From: Synechococcus sp. PCC 7336
Lineage (GTDB): Bacteria > Cyanobacteriota > Cyanobacteriia > Thermostichales > PCC-7336
Direction: 5' to 3'
DNA: 64,000 nucleotides
NCBI RefSeq assembly: GCF_000332275.1
Contig: NZ_CM001776.1
Span: 2,376,789-2,440,788 of the forward strand
Part shown: piece after piece, positions 19,781 to 27,795 of the stretch
Layout of the letters: each line of letters opens with the position of its first letter
How positions within the stretch are numbered: the first letter of the stretch is position 1
The notes under the pieces: generated by a model
Told to the model about the DNA's origin: nothing
What the model saw: only the letters and a program-made list of their open reading frames with translations
The model's database searches: none
Position numbers and translations under genes: made by a program

Positions 19781-21349
19781 ATGGAATCTCGGAGCAAGGT
19801 TGTGGTTGCGTTCTCTCGACAGCAGCAACAAAAAACAATACAGAGATTGATAGGGTCGAGTCTGGGGGCGATCGCCTGCAGCGTAGGGCTCGGAGAGCTA
19901 GCCGCGATTGCGCAGGCCCGACCCCTGCCTCTCGAGTTGGCAGCGCCGCTATCCTCGACAACTGTCCGGGTTTTTGTCAATGGAGTTCAGCAGGAAACGC
20001 TCCCCATTGTGCTGCAGGCAGGCTCGCCGCCGCAGGTGAAGTTTCCTGTCGCGCCGTTGCTGGCCCTGCTGGACAGTGACTTGCCATCGGGTGTCTCAGT
20101 CCGCCTCTCGCAAGCAGCGCAGGCGCGCGACGGCATTTTGACCCCGAGCGATCTGCAACAACAGGGAATGGAGGTTGCCTTCAGTCAGGAATTTTTAGAA
20201 CTCCACATTCAGGCGGAAGATCGACCGCCTGCAGAGTCGTCGATTGCGATCGCCGATGGTTCGATTGCCGCCCGCCTGGAGAGCTCTAGTCCGCTGCGGG
20301 TCTCGGCAAGCGATCGAGGCGCGAGACTCGATCGCTTGCCCAATGGGCTGTCTCTGACCGGTAATCTTCGTTTGGCGACAGGGTGGCACCTGGTAGCGGG
20401 CGGATCGCTACAGGCAGGGAACAAATCCCCCTGGCAGCGCAATAGTTTGCAGCTCGTCCGCACTGATGTCGAGCGATCGGTCACTTATACGGTCGGCGAA
20501 TTTTCCGTATCCGACACTGGCTATCAAAGTCGACTTGCACTGCTGGGCTTGCGGGCTACCTCTGGTACTTCCAACCACCCGTCAACCTCCCAACTCGAAA
20601 TTGCAGCAGACGGCAAGCCACTACAAACTCTGAAAATTCCAGATGCGATCGCCTCTTCTGCCGATTCGCCCGATCGCTCGGATTTAGCAGTCCCGTCAAA
20701 TTTGGCAGACTCGTCGGACCCATTGAGCGAGTCAACTGCCCCCATCGGCGAGTATGCCTACGCGATCGGAGTATTGTGGCCCATTCCAGCCCGGGAAAAG
20801 CCTGCCAAGGTTGAAGATCGGCTGGTTCTCTCCCTCTCAAATCGCTGGAATGCCAGCGATACTCTGGCGGCAGAGGCATACGTTCAAGCCACAACGCTGC
20901 AACAGGTTATCGGGACGGGGGCCAGTTGGGCCACCCCCGCAGGCGAGCTAGACTGGGATATAGCCGCGAGTCAAGCAGCAGTAGCGGACCCAGGGGTAGC
21001 TGCCGAACTGCAGTACCGTCCGAGCCTGCCCATTTCCGAGAGTTCTTTACAACTGAGTGCGGCCTACCGGGATGCCAGATTCTTGACTTTGGGTGAGAAC
21101 ACGCCCCTCGACGATCCCCGCTGGACGCTTTCGGCCACCTACGACCAGCAGTGGTTTAACGGGTTCGAGACCAATCTTTTCGGCACCTACCGCTTGCGGG
21201 ACGGTCAAATCCCCGAGTCATTTCGCATGGGCCTGAGGGTTTCGACTTCCCTCACCGAGAGCCTGGGGCTAACGATCGACCTCGCGCAAACCGAGCGATC
21301 GAATCACCCCACCTCTCGCCAAGCGACCCTGCGTTTGTACTTGCGCTAG
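19781..21349 (+). CDS. Secreted protein with usher-like N-terminus, probable outer-membrane or periplasmic protein
   Basis: This 522-residue protein starts at the ATG at 19781 (MESRSKVVVAF). An upstream TTG is less likely. A basic N-terminus and the hydrophobic run LIGSSLGAIACSVGLGELAAIAQA form an export signal ending near residue 48. The following part (VFVNGVQQETLPIVLQAGSP, then PLLALLDSDLPSG) resembles the N-terminal region of fimbrial ushers. The C-terminal half alternates short polar and aromatic stretches (LSNRWNASDTLAAEAYVQA, RLRDGQIPESFRMGLRVSTSL), as in a beta-barrel, and ends in RLYLR. No pilin or chaperone gene is adjacent, so the usher role is doubtful. The function is unknown. 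Confidence 0.6.
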   Translation: MESRSKVVVAFSRQQQQKTIQRLIGSSLGAIACSVGLGELAAIAQARPLPLELAAPLSSTTVRVFVNGVQQETLPIVLQAGSPPQVKFPVAPLLALLDSDLPSGVSVRLSQAAQARDGILTPSDLQQQGMEVAFSQEFLELHIQAEDRPPAESSIAIADGSIAARLESSSPLRVSASDRGARLDRLPNGLSLTGNLRLATGWHLVAGGSLQAGNKSPWQRNSLQLVRTDVERSVTYTVGEFSVSDTGYQSRLALLGLRATSGTSNHPSTSQLEIAADGKPLQTLKIPDAIASSADSPDRSDLAVPSNLADSSDPLSESTAPIGEYAYAIGVLWPIPAREKPAKVEDRLVLSLSNRWNASDTLAAEAYVQATTLQQVIGTGASWATPAGELDWDIAASQAAVADPGVAAELQYRPSLPISESSLQLSAAYRDARFLTLGENTPLDDPRWTLSATYDQQWFNGFETNLFGTYRLRDGQIPESFRMGLRVSTSLTESLGLTIDLAQTERSNHPTSRQATLRLYLR

Positions 21350-21425
21350 CGAGCGAGTGACAGGAACGTGTCGGCATCTCCTGCCGCTCGCACAAAGTTT
21401 CGAGGCAAAATCGCACGAGCGCTCG

Positions 21426-21962
21426 TTACACCAATGCAGCTCGTTTCAATTGCCCTCGGCACTTCCCGCAACGGTGTCGTTTCAGATCGATGGTGTTGCG
21501 CTGCCGGCGATAGACTTTGCCGCACTCTATGCAATCCCAGCGGCACTTGGCATACTTCTGGACCTCCGCCATGAAGCTGTGATGCTGGGTTACGCGAAAT
21601 CGATCGGTAGCCCGATTAATCTCCGCCATCTTGTTGCAAAACAAAACTCCATGGCCGTGCCGCAACTCCTGCAGGTGTAGACCCACCCAAGCATGAATCA
21701 TTTCGTGGGCTAAAGTAGCTTCCAGATCCCTTAGAGGGCGATCGCCCAACAGGGGCAGCGACAGCCGAATACCGCTCTCGAACTCCAGTCCCCGCTGCCG
21801 CCACCAGAAAATCCCTGCCGATCGCGTCATCCGCTTCGACCACACCACCGGTATCGACGGAATCTCGTCGTTAAAGTAGTGGGAGTTCATCTGCTGGAAG
21901 AGCCGCTCCAGGTTCGGTAGGCGATCGCCAGGTTGGTGGGATTCAATCGCAACAGGTGACAT
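21426..21962 (-). CDS. SprT-like zinc metalloprotease-domain protein
   Basis: This 178-residue protein starts at the ATG at 21962. The longer frame to 22085 would run into radA on the opposite strand. The zinc-protease motif HEMIHAW is near residue 95, and the third ligand is probably in the HGHG segment that follows. The C-terminus has a zinc ribbon, with CIECG and CGKCRG as paired cysteines. This is the SprT architecture, related to SPRTN/Spartan, which cleaves DNA-protein crosslinks; the bacterial role is not settled. It diverges from radA with only 37 bases between starts, so the two may share a control region. Confidence 0.85.
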   Translation of the reverse strand: MSPVAIESHQPGDRLPNLERLFQQMNSHYFNDEIPSIPVVWSKRMTRSAGIFWWRQRGLEFESGIRLSLPLLGDRPLRDLEATLAHEMIHAWVGLHLQELRHGHGVLFCNKMAEINRATDRFRVTQHHSFMAEVQKYAKCRWDCIECGKVYRRQRNTIDLKRHRCGKCRGQLKRAALV

Positions 21963-21999
21963 ATTTGCTCGGCACTCACTTCTCCCAGTAAATCTCAGG

Positions 22000-23409
22000 A
22001 TGGCTAAAACGAAAACAGAATGGATCTGCAGTGAGTGTGGCGATCGGTTTCCGCGATCGCTGGGGCGCTGCACCAGCTGCGGCACTTGGGGCAGTCTAGT
22101 CGAGCAAGTGCTCGCCTCCCCAGCCGCAAAATCTCCCCAAGCTCAACTGAGTTCTAGAACCCGAAAAAAGCGCCTGCAGGCCACGGGGCAGCCTCTAGCG
22201 GCCATCACCCTGCCCCAAATCGAGCAGAGCCAGCTCGCCCGCATTCCCTCCGGTTATGGCGAATTCGATCGCGTCTTGGGGGGCGGCATTGTTCCCGGCT
22301 CGTTAGTGCTGATCGGCGGCGACCCCGGCGTGGGCAAATCCACCTTACTCCTGCAATCCGCCAGCTACTTATCGCAAAACGGTCGAGTCCTCTATGTGTG
22401 CGCTGAAGAATCGGGCCAGCAGATTAAACTGCGGGCCAGTCGCTTAAATATTGACGGCAGCAAACTCTATATTCTGCCAGAAACAGATTTAGACGCCATT
22501 CTGCTAGAGCTAGAAACCCTACAGCCCCAAGTGGCGATCGTTGACAGCATTCAGGCTATTTTCTGGGCGGAATTGAGCTCGGCTCCAGGATCGGTGTCGC
22601 AGGTGCGCGAGTGTACCAGCGCTCTGATGCGGATTGCCAAACAGCGGAATATTGCTCTCGCAATCGTGGGCCACGTCACCAAAGATGGGGCGATCGCCGG
22701 CCCCAAAGTGCTGGAGCACTTGGTGGATACGGTGCTGTACTTCGAGGGCGATCGCTTCCAGACCCATCGCCTCTTGCGCTCCGTCAAAAACCGCTTCGGA
22801 GCCACCCAAGAGGTGGGGGTTTTCGATATGGCCAGTGGCGGACTGCAAGAGGTCACCAATCCCTCCGAGCTGTTTATTTCGGGGCGAGATGAAATCGCCC
22901 CCGGCACCGCCACCATCGTGGCCTGCGAAGGCACCCGACCCTTGGTGGTGGAAGTGCAAGCCTTGGTGAGTCCGACCAGCTACAGCTCGCCGCGACGCAC
23001 CACTACGGGGATTGAAACCAGTCGATTTCTGCAGATCTTGGCGGTTTTGGAAAAGCGGGTGGGGATCCCCCTCTCGAAGTTAGATGCCTATATCGCATCG
23101 GCGGGGGGGATAAATGTGGCGGAGCCCGCAGCGGATTTGGGAGTGGCGGTGGCGATCGCCGCTAGCTTCCGCGATCGCATTGTCGATCCCTATACAGTCT
23201 TGATGGGCGAAGTGGGGTTGGGAGGACAGGTGCGCCCGATCTCGCAATTGGAACAGCGGTTGAAGGAAGCCTCGAAGTTGGGATTTCGGCACGCTATTAT
23301 TCCGAAGGGTCAGGTGTTGCAAACCCACGGTTTGCGAGTGACGCAGGTGAGTCGGGTGTTAGAGGCGTTGGTGGCGGCGTTGCCGGGGGTGGACGAAGGG
23401 GACGATTAG
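22000..23409 (+). CDS. radA: DNA repair protein RadA (Sms)
   Basis: RadA is a RecA-like, DnaB-type helicase that drives branch migration in recombination. It has 469 residues. An N-terminal C4 zinc finger (C-x2-C-x10-C-x2-C, opening ICSECGDRF) is followed by Walker A GGDPGVGKST near 105. The RadA-specific KNRFG motif is near 262. A C-terminal Lon-like domain begins VGIPLSKLDAYIASAGG and contains GEVGLGGQVRP. Length and domain order are standard. It diverges from the SprT-like gene, which may link two DNA-repair functions. A strong hairpin follows at 23435. Confidence 0.97.
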   Translation: MAKTKTEWICSECGDRFPRSLGRCTSCGTWGSLVEQVLASPAAKSPQAQLSSRTRKKRLQATGQPLAAITLPQIEQSQLARIPSGYGEFDRVLGGGIVPGSLVLIGGDPGVGKSTLLLQSASYLSQNGRVLYVCAEESGQQIKLRASRLNIDGSKLYILPETDLDAILLELETLQPQVAIVDSIQAIFWAELSSAPGSVSQVRECTSALMRIAKQRNIALAIVGHVTKDGAIAGPKVLEHLVDTVLYFEGDRFQTHRLLRSVKNRFGATQEVGVFDMASGGLQEVTNPSELFISGRDEIAPGTATIVACEGTRPLVVEVQALVSPTSYSSPRRTTTGIETSRFLQILAVLEKRVGIPLSKLDAYIASAGGINVAEPAADLGVAVAIAASFRDRIVDPYTVLMGEVGLGGQVRPISQLEQRLKEASKLGFRHAIIPKGQVLQTHGLRVTQVSRVLEALVAALPGVDEGDD

Positions 23410-23434
23410 GGTTTCCAGTGCCGCGAGCAAAAAA

Positions 23435-23454
23435 GCTCTAGCGCGAGCTAGAGC
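23435..23454. terminator. Bidirectional hairpin between radA and tRNA-Pro
   Basis: GCTCTAGC-GCGA-GCTAGAGC is a perfect 8-bp stem. Reading on the minus strand it is followed by six T, a good intrinsic terminator for the tRNA gene. On the plus strand it is followed by CTTTC, a weaker terminator for radA. Confidence 0.85.
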
Positions 23455-23480
23455 CTTTCAAGGGTGGGGGTTTATGCGAA

Positions 23481-23554
23481 TCGGAGCGGCGGGATTTGAA
23501 CCCACGACCCCCACTACCCCAAAGTGGTGCGCTACCAAGCTGCGCTACGCCCCG
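23481..23554 (-). tRNA. tRNA-Pro, anticodon GGG
   Basis: On the minus strand the acceptor stem CGGGGCG pairs with CGCTCCG (one G-T pair), followed by discriminator A. The D stem is GCGC/GCGC. The anticodon stem CCACT/AGTGG encloses the loop TTGGGGT, which gives anticodon GGG, read as proline. The T arm contains GGTTCAAATCC. The CCA end is not encoded. Length is 74 bases. A hairpin with a T-run follows it on the minus strand. Confidence 0.95.
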
Positions 23555-23631
23555 GAGCCGCCTTGCTACTATAGCATTCACTGCAATCCGATCGACTCTC
23601 AGTTTCTCAGGGCTGCGGCTCGGACTCTCGC

Positions 23632-24375
23632 TCAAGCCTCAACGGGAATTTGATAGTTAACGATGCGGGCAAACCCGTCTGGCGTCAGGCTCGCTCCCCC
23701 CACTAAAACACCATCAATTTCCGGTTGAGCCATAATTTCATCAATATTGCCGGGTTTAACCGAACCGCCATATTGGATAGGCACGTCGGGATGGTTCAAC
23801 TTGCCCCGAATCAGACCGATGATGCGGTTGGCTTCGGCAGCCTCGCAGGTTGCTCCAGTGCCGATCGCCCAGATGGGTTCGTAGGCAACGATCAGGTTGG
23901 ATTGGTCTACACCTACTAAGTCTTGCTGGAGTTGGCGGAAAATCCAGGCTTCGGTTTCGCCTGCATCGCGGGTCGCTTTGCTTTCACCCACACATAGGAT
24001 AGGGGTGAGACCGCTGCTTTGTGCGGCCCGCAATCGCTGATTGACAGTTTGGTCGGTGTCGCCGAAATACTCGCGGCGCTCGCTGTGGCCGACGATCGCG
24101 TAGGCAATGCCCAACTCTTTCAACATCGCCGCCGAGATTTCGCCAGTAAATGCCCCTTGCTCCTCCCAGTGGACATTCTGAGCCCCGATGCTGACTGCGG
24201 CTGTATTGGCGGTGGCCTCGAGGGCCGCCGCCAGATCGGTGAAGGGGACGCACAAAATCACCTGTCTAGCTGGGTCTAGACTCGCCAGTTGAGGCAAAAA
24301 TCCGGCAAAAAACTCTCGCGTTTCGGCTTGAGTTTTGTGCATTTTCCAATTTCCGGCAAGCACAATCTGGCGCAA
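23632..24375 (-). CDS. tpiA: Triosephosphate isomerase
   Basis: This interconverts dihydroxyacetone phosphate and glyceraldehyde 3-phosphate in the Calvin cycle and glycolysis. From the TTG at 24375 the protein has 247 residues and begins [14 protein letters not shown], the family N-terminus. GGGAG lies nine bases upstream of this TTG, which is why it is preferred over the TTG at 24396. The substrate Lys is in NWKMHK, the electrophilic His in VGHSERR and the catalytic Glu in [11 protein letters not shown]. The phosphate-binding [10 protein letters not shown] is near the C-terminus. An apparent terminator for the upstream hydrolase gene ends just before this gene. Confidence 0.96.
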   Translation of the reverse strand: MRQIVLAGNWKMHKTQAETREFFAGFLPQLASLDPARQVILCVPFTDLAAALEATANTAAVSIGAQNVHWEEQGAFTGEISAAMLKELGIAYAIVGHSERREYFGDTDQTVNQRLRAAQSSGLTPILCVGESKATRDAGETEAWIFRQLQQDLVGVDQSNLIVAYEPIWAIGTGATCEAAEANRIIGLIRGKLNHPDVPIQYGGSVKPGNIDEIMAQPEIDGVLVGGASLTPDGFARIVNYQIPVEA

Positions 24376-24394
24376 GTTTCCGATCTCCCAACCC

Positions 24395-24422
24395 AAACAA
24401 CAAAACTCGCTGAAGGAGCGAG
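24395..24422 (-). terminator. Intrinsic terminator of the alpha/beta-hydrolase gene
   Basis: On the minus strand CTCGCT-CCTTC-AGCGAG is followed by TTTTGTTGTTT. It lies directly after the hydrolase stop codon and about 20 bases before the tpiA start, so it separates the two genes or attenuates read-through into tpiA. Confidence 0.8.
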
Positions 24423-24428
24423 CTGCAA

Positions 24429-25283
24429 CTACTCAGTTCGAAATTTTCGTGATAACCAGTCTACCAGGATATCCACCGCCGCTGGGTCAATTCTCCAATG
24501 GGGCTGTAGTTGTTCGGCTAGCGATCGCCATTGCTGCGTGGCGATCAGCCAGCGATCGACCCCTGTCAGCTCGCAGTAGGTCCAATCCTGCGGACCGCTG
24601 CCCCGTCTCTCTAGTTCTGCGGACAGTTGCCGGGAACAATGCACCGGGCAGATCCAATCCATGTCACCGTGAATGGCGAGGGTGGGGCAGGCGATCTCGA
24701 AGATAGGCTTAAACATAAATAGAGGAGAGCTGGCAGCGTAGTTGTCTGTGAGTTCCTGCACGATCGCCCGATGTTTTTCGACAGGGGCAGTTGCCAGCGC
24801 ATCTTCTGCATCTTGGCGATAGCGAAACATGTCCCCCACAGCTCCGGTGGGGGGAGATACCAGAATTAACCCATCCACCTTTTCTGCTCGACGAGTAGCC
24901 AATAACCCCGCCCAAGCTGCGGCTTCCCCCAACCCCAGCACGACCCAAGGGCGCGGCAGTTCGGGAAGGGTTTCAGCAGCATCGAGTACAGCCAGAAAAT
25001 CTTGTAATTCTTCGGCGGGGCTGGCAATGTCTCCCCCGGTTGCGCCCGTGCCTCGGCGATCGAAACGGAGGGAGTTAAATCCGGCGTTGCCGAGGGCGAT
25101 CGCGATTTGAGCCAGGGGAGCAAAGCCAATATCGCTGTCGTTGCCGTCGCCATCGCTCAATCCGCTTCCCGGCAAGATGAAGACTGATGGTCCCTGTGGT
25201 TCTCTCTCCGCTACAGTAAGACGCCCTTGCAGAGCTGTGGCGGCATGGGGAAGGGGTAGCGCGATCGTAAAGGTTGCACTCAT
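24429..25283 (-). CDS. Alpha/beta-hydrolase-fold protein with apparently degenerate catalytic triad
   Basis: This 284-residue protein has the fold of serine hydrolases. The oxyanion region is [17 protein letters not shown], and [11 protein letters not shown] is the usual strand-4 segment. The nucleophile elbow, normally G-x-S-x-G, reads GLGEAAA and has no Ser. The acid segment [10 protein letters not shown] is intact. The position expected to hold the catalytic His reads GVDRWL, with Arg instead of His. The protein is therefore probably not a conventional hydrolase and may act in binding or as a scaffold. It precedes tpiA on the minus strand but is separated by a terminator. The physiological role is unknown. 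Confidence 0.75.
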   Translation of the reverse strand: MSATFTIALPLPHAATALQGRLTVAEREPQGPSVFILPGSGLSDGDGNDSDIGFAPLAQIAIALGNAGFNSLRFDRRGTGATGGDIASPAEELQDFLAVLDAAETLPELPRPWVVLGLGEAAAWAGLLATRRAEKVDGLILVSPPTGAVGDMFRYRQDAEDALATAPVEKHRAIVQELTDNYAASSPLFMFKPIFEIACPTLAIHGDMDWICPVHCSRQLSAELERRGSGPQDWTYCELTGVDRWLIATQQWRSLAEQLQPHWRIDPAAVDILVDWLSRKFRTE

Positions 25284-25359
25284 ACCCTCAGTCTATTGCA
25301 GCGGCTAGTAACCGAGCCTTGCTCTGGATGTCGTAACTTCGAGACGTGAGTTCGACAAG

Positions 25360-25655
25360 GGACTGGCCCCCATCCCCTAACCCCTTCCCCCAATTTTGAT
25401 GCTGCTGGCGAAATTCATATTCCGAAACATTGGCCATTTGTCTAGATGCCTGTGGCCCCCTTCCCCTAACTTTTGGGGCAGGGGAACAAGGCCCTGTAAG
25501 GATTTTCGGCTGTTTCTCCCCTCTCCCAAGTTTGGGAGAGGGACCGGGGGTGAGGGCCATGCAGAGGACTTGCACCATGCCAATATTTCTAAATGTTAAA
25601 TTGGCCAGCAGTATCAAATTTGGGAGAGGGGCCGGGGGTGAGGGCAATGCAGAGT
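25360..25655. mobile_element. Nested-palindrome, MITE-like intergenic element
   Basis: About 300 bases without a gene between the hydrolase gene and the CCB gene. The outer arms (about 25365-25437 and 25578-25653) are imperfect inverted repeats, matching over roughly 70 bases: GATGCTGCTGG on the left corresponds to GATACTGCTGG in the reverse complement of the right. Inner arms (25454-25485 and 25518-25558) are also inverted, with a perfect stem CTCTCCCAA-GT-TTGGGAGAG at 25521-25540. No transposase frame is inside, so any mobility would depend on other factors. It could also fold as a large hairpin terminator. Confidence 0.6.
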
Positions 25656-25680
25656 CATCGAACTCAGGCTTCGAGGATTG

Positions 25681-26241
25681 CTACAGCTCTTCTAGCGGCA
25701 ACTGTTGCTGCAACTCGTTTAGCTCGTCCCGATGGGCCGCAATATCCACCCCGGTCAGCTCCGGGCTATCCCCTTGTCGCACTCGCACCCGCAGCGTTTC
25801 TTCCCGGCTGGCTGTCTTGCGGTAATACCATCCCGCCAGCGGAGATAACGCCAGCAATAGGAAGGTAAACCCTTGCAATTGCGGCTGCACCATTTGCCAG
25901 ACTAAAACCAGACATAACAAGCCAACGGCGGCCAGCGCCGTCAGCAATCCCGTCAAAAATCCGCTCGGCTGAGCCTGTCCCACAAATGTGGCCAGCCCCG
26001 TCTCATCTGTCTCCAGCAACCGATACGATCGCCCCTTCAGATAAGCTTGCAACTGCGATCCCAAATCCTGCACCGATAATTCGCTGCGATATCGGCGAAT
26101 TTCAATCCGATCCTTACCAGAAGCGCGAATAAAAAAGAACAAGCCAATCGACAGCAGAACCGTCATGATAAATGTAGATACAATCGTTATGCGATCGCCG
26201 CTCTCAACCGCGATCGCCTCTGCCAACAAACTCGCCATCAT
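25681..26241 (-). CDS. Cofactor assembly of complex C subunit B (CCB2/CCB4 family)
   Basis: Proteins of this family help attach haem ci covalently to cytochrome b6 of the b6f complex on the stromal/cytoplasmic side of the thylakoid. The protein has 186 residues from the ATG at 26241. The frame is open to a TTG at 26259, and an ATG at 26238 is equally possible. It has an N-terminal transmembrane helix (TIVSTFIMTVLLSIGLFFFIRASGKDR). A soluble stretch with YLKGRSYRLLETDETGLATFVG precedes PSGFLTGLLTALAAVGLLCLVLV, a second helix, and SPLAGWYYRKTASREE. This matches the cyanobacterial CCB pattern. The assignment rests on remembered family features, not a search. Confidence 0.75.
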   Translation of the reverse strand: MMASLLAEAIAVESGDRITIVSTFIMTVLLSIGLFFFIRASGKDRIEIRRYRSELSVQDLGSQLQAYLKGRSYRLLETDETGLATFVGQAQPSGFLTGLLTALAAVGLLCLVLVWQMVQPQLQGFTFLLLALSPLAGWYYRKTASREETLRVRVRQGDSPELTGVDIAAHRDELNELQQQLPLEEL

Positions 26242-26649
26242 GAGTCCCAATCCCTGCAATTCGATCGCAATCTCCGCCTCTGCTCCAGTATGTCTCGCCC
26301 CAACACCAATCCTAAACTCTGCCCCTCGGGCAAGATGCAGAAACCGTTCTTAAAAGACTGCCGTTTCTAGCAGTCTTGAGGGGTTGGAAAGACCGGTTTC
26401 GGTACGGATGTTACCCAACTCGGGTCCCGGTACTCGGTTTAGAATGAGTACAGATAGCATCCCTGAGAAGTCGACTCAGGTCAAATCGAGGCCCGAGGGC
26501 GCTCTTCATTCGATTGAGCGTCTGGGTCGCAAAGTAGCCCATGCAGTTATCTGACTCAAAAAACCTGCAATTGGGAACTTTATTGTTTTAACGCTCCCTC
26601 AGTACGAGCTGCCGAGAGCATTACCGCAAGGGCAGGTAAATCAACACCT
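26242..26649. other. 408-base divergent intergenic region upstream of the sigma-factor gene, with a hairpin
   Basis: This region separates the divergent CCB and sigma-factor genes and must hold both promoters. A stem-loop AAGACTGC-CGTTTCTA-GCAGTCTT sits at 26353-26376. It is not followed by a T-run on the plus strand and is far from any gene end, so it may be regulatory. No coding frame was recognised. Confidence 0.5.
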
Positions 26650-27732
26650 ATGCCAGTAACACCTTACAACACCGATTACGAATCCGATCGCGATGACTCC
26701 TCACTAGCAACCGAGTTGCCTCAAGCTGTGGAAGTCGAATATGGCGAGCGATCTACCCCAAGTCGATCTAGCAGTCGTCGTTCGACCGATTTGGTTCGTC
26801 TTTACCTGCAAGAAATTGGTCGCGTTCCCTTACTGGGGCGCGATGAAGAGGTTGCTTTAGCCCAGAAAGTTCAGCGCTACATGGAGTTGGTCGAGCAGCG
26901 AGAGCAGTTGGCATCCGAATTAGATAGCCAGCCCAGCCTAGAAGCCTGGGCCGAGCGCGTCAGCCTCTCCGTTTCCGAACTGCGCCAGTTTCAACGCACG
27001 GGCAGTCGGGCTAAAGATCACATGATCAAGGCCAACCTGCGTCTGGTGGTATCCGTAGCCAAAAAGTACCAAAATCGCGGCCTGGAACTACTGGACTTGA
27101 TTCAGGAAGGCACCTTGGGCTTGGAACGTGCCGTCGAGAAATTTGACCCCACCAAAGGCTATCGATTTAGCACCTATGCCTATTGGTGGATTCGTCAGGG
27201 CATTACGCGGGCGATCGCCACCCAAAGTCGGACCATCCGCTTGCCCGTCCACATCACGGAAAAGCTCAACAAGATCAAAAAAGCTCAGCGCAAGATTTCT
27301 CAAGAGAAAGGTCGTACGGCCACGATTGAGGACATTGCCAAGGAGCTCGACCTGAGTAAAGTCCAAGTGCGCGATCTGTTGGTGCGGGTACCTCGTTCCG
27401 TTTCGCTGGAAACCAAAGTCGGTAAAGACAAAGATACCGAGTTGGGAGACTTGCTCGAAGCCGAAGACATGTCCCCCGAAGAGTTGGTGACGCGGGAATC
27501 CCTCAGCCGCGATCTGAGCACGCTACTGGCGGAACTGAGCAGCCGCGAACGGGATGTCTTGCGGATGCGTTTCGGCTTAGAAGATGGCCGCACCTACTCC
27601 CTAGCCGAAATTGGCCGTACCCTCGACCTCTCCCGCGAGCGGGTTCGCCAAATTGAATCCAAAGCACTGCAAAAGCTACGTCAGCCCAAACGCCGCAACC
27701 GCATTCGCGACTATTTGGAAGTCTTGGACTAG
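26650..27732 (+). CDS. sigC: Group 2 RNA polymerase sigma factor (SigC-like)
   Basis: This is a primary-type sigma-70 factor of 360 residues. Region 1.2 begins TDLVRLYLQEIGRVPLLGRDEE (about 45-68). Region 2 has LLDLIQEGTLGLERAVEKFD and the DNA-melting FSTYAYWWIRQGITRAI. Region 3 is LPVHITEKLNKIKKAQR, and region 4 has SLAEIGRTLDLSRERVRQIESKALQKLRQP. It lacks the long acidic N-terminus of the principal SigA, which makes it a non-essential group 2 factor. The exact letter is a judgement from the region 1.2 text, and SigB or SigD are alternatives. Group 2 factors adjust transcription to stress and nutrient status. It is convergent with purA. Confidence 0.9.
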   Translation: MPVTPYNTDYESDRDDSSLATELPQAVEVEYGERSTPSRSSSRRSTDLVRLYLQEIGRVPLLGRDEEVALAQKVQRYMELVEQREQLASELDSQPSLEAWAERVSLSVSELRQFQRTGSRAKDHMIKANLRLVVSVAKKYQNRGLELLDLIQEGTLGLERAVEKFDPTKGYRFSTYAYWWIRQGITRAIATQSRTIRLPVHITEKLNKIKKAQRKISQEKGRTATIEDIAKELDLSKVQVRDLLVRVPRSVSLETKVGKDKDTELGDLLEAEDMSPEELVTRESLSRDLSTLLAELSSRERDVLRMRFGLEDGRTYSLAEIGRTLDLSRERVRQIESKALQKLRQPKRRNRIRDYLEVLD

Positions 27733-27750
27733 GCTGTCCGATGGTTTTCA

Positions 27751-27795
27751 ATTCCCCTGAGTTCCTCTGACACAGAGTGACTCGGGGGATTTCTT
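27751..27795. terminator. Bidirectional terminator between the sigma-factor gene and purA
   Basis: ATTCCCCTGAGTTCCTCTG (27751-27769) pairs with CAGAGTGACTCGGGGGAT (27773-27790), with mismatches. T-rich text follows on the plus strand (TTCTTCT). It lies between two converging genes. Confidence 0.7.

Noticed and set aside
26353-26376. Stem-loop as a terminator in the region before the sigma-factor gene
   Set aside because: No T-run follows on the plus strand and no gene ends nearby, so it is kept only as a hairpin.
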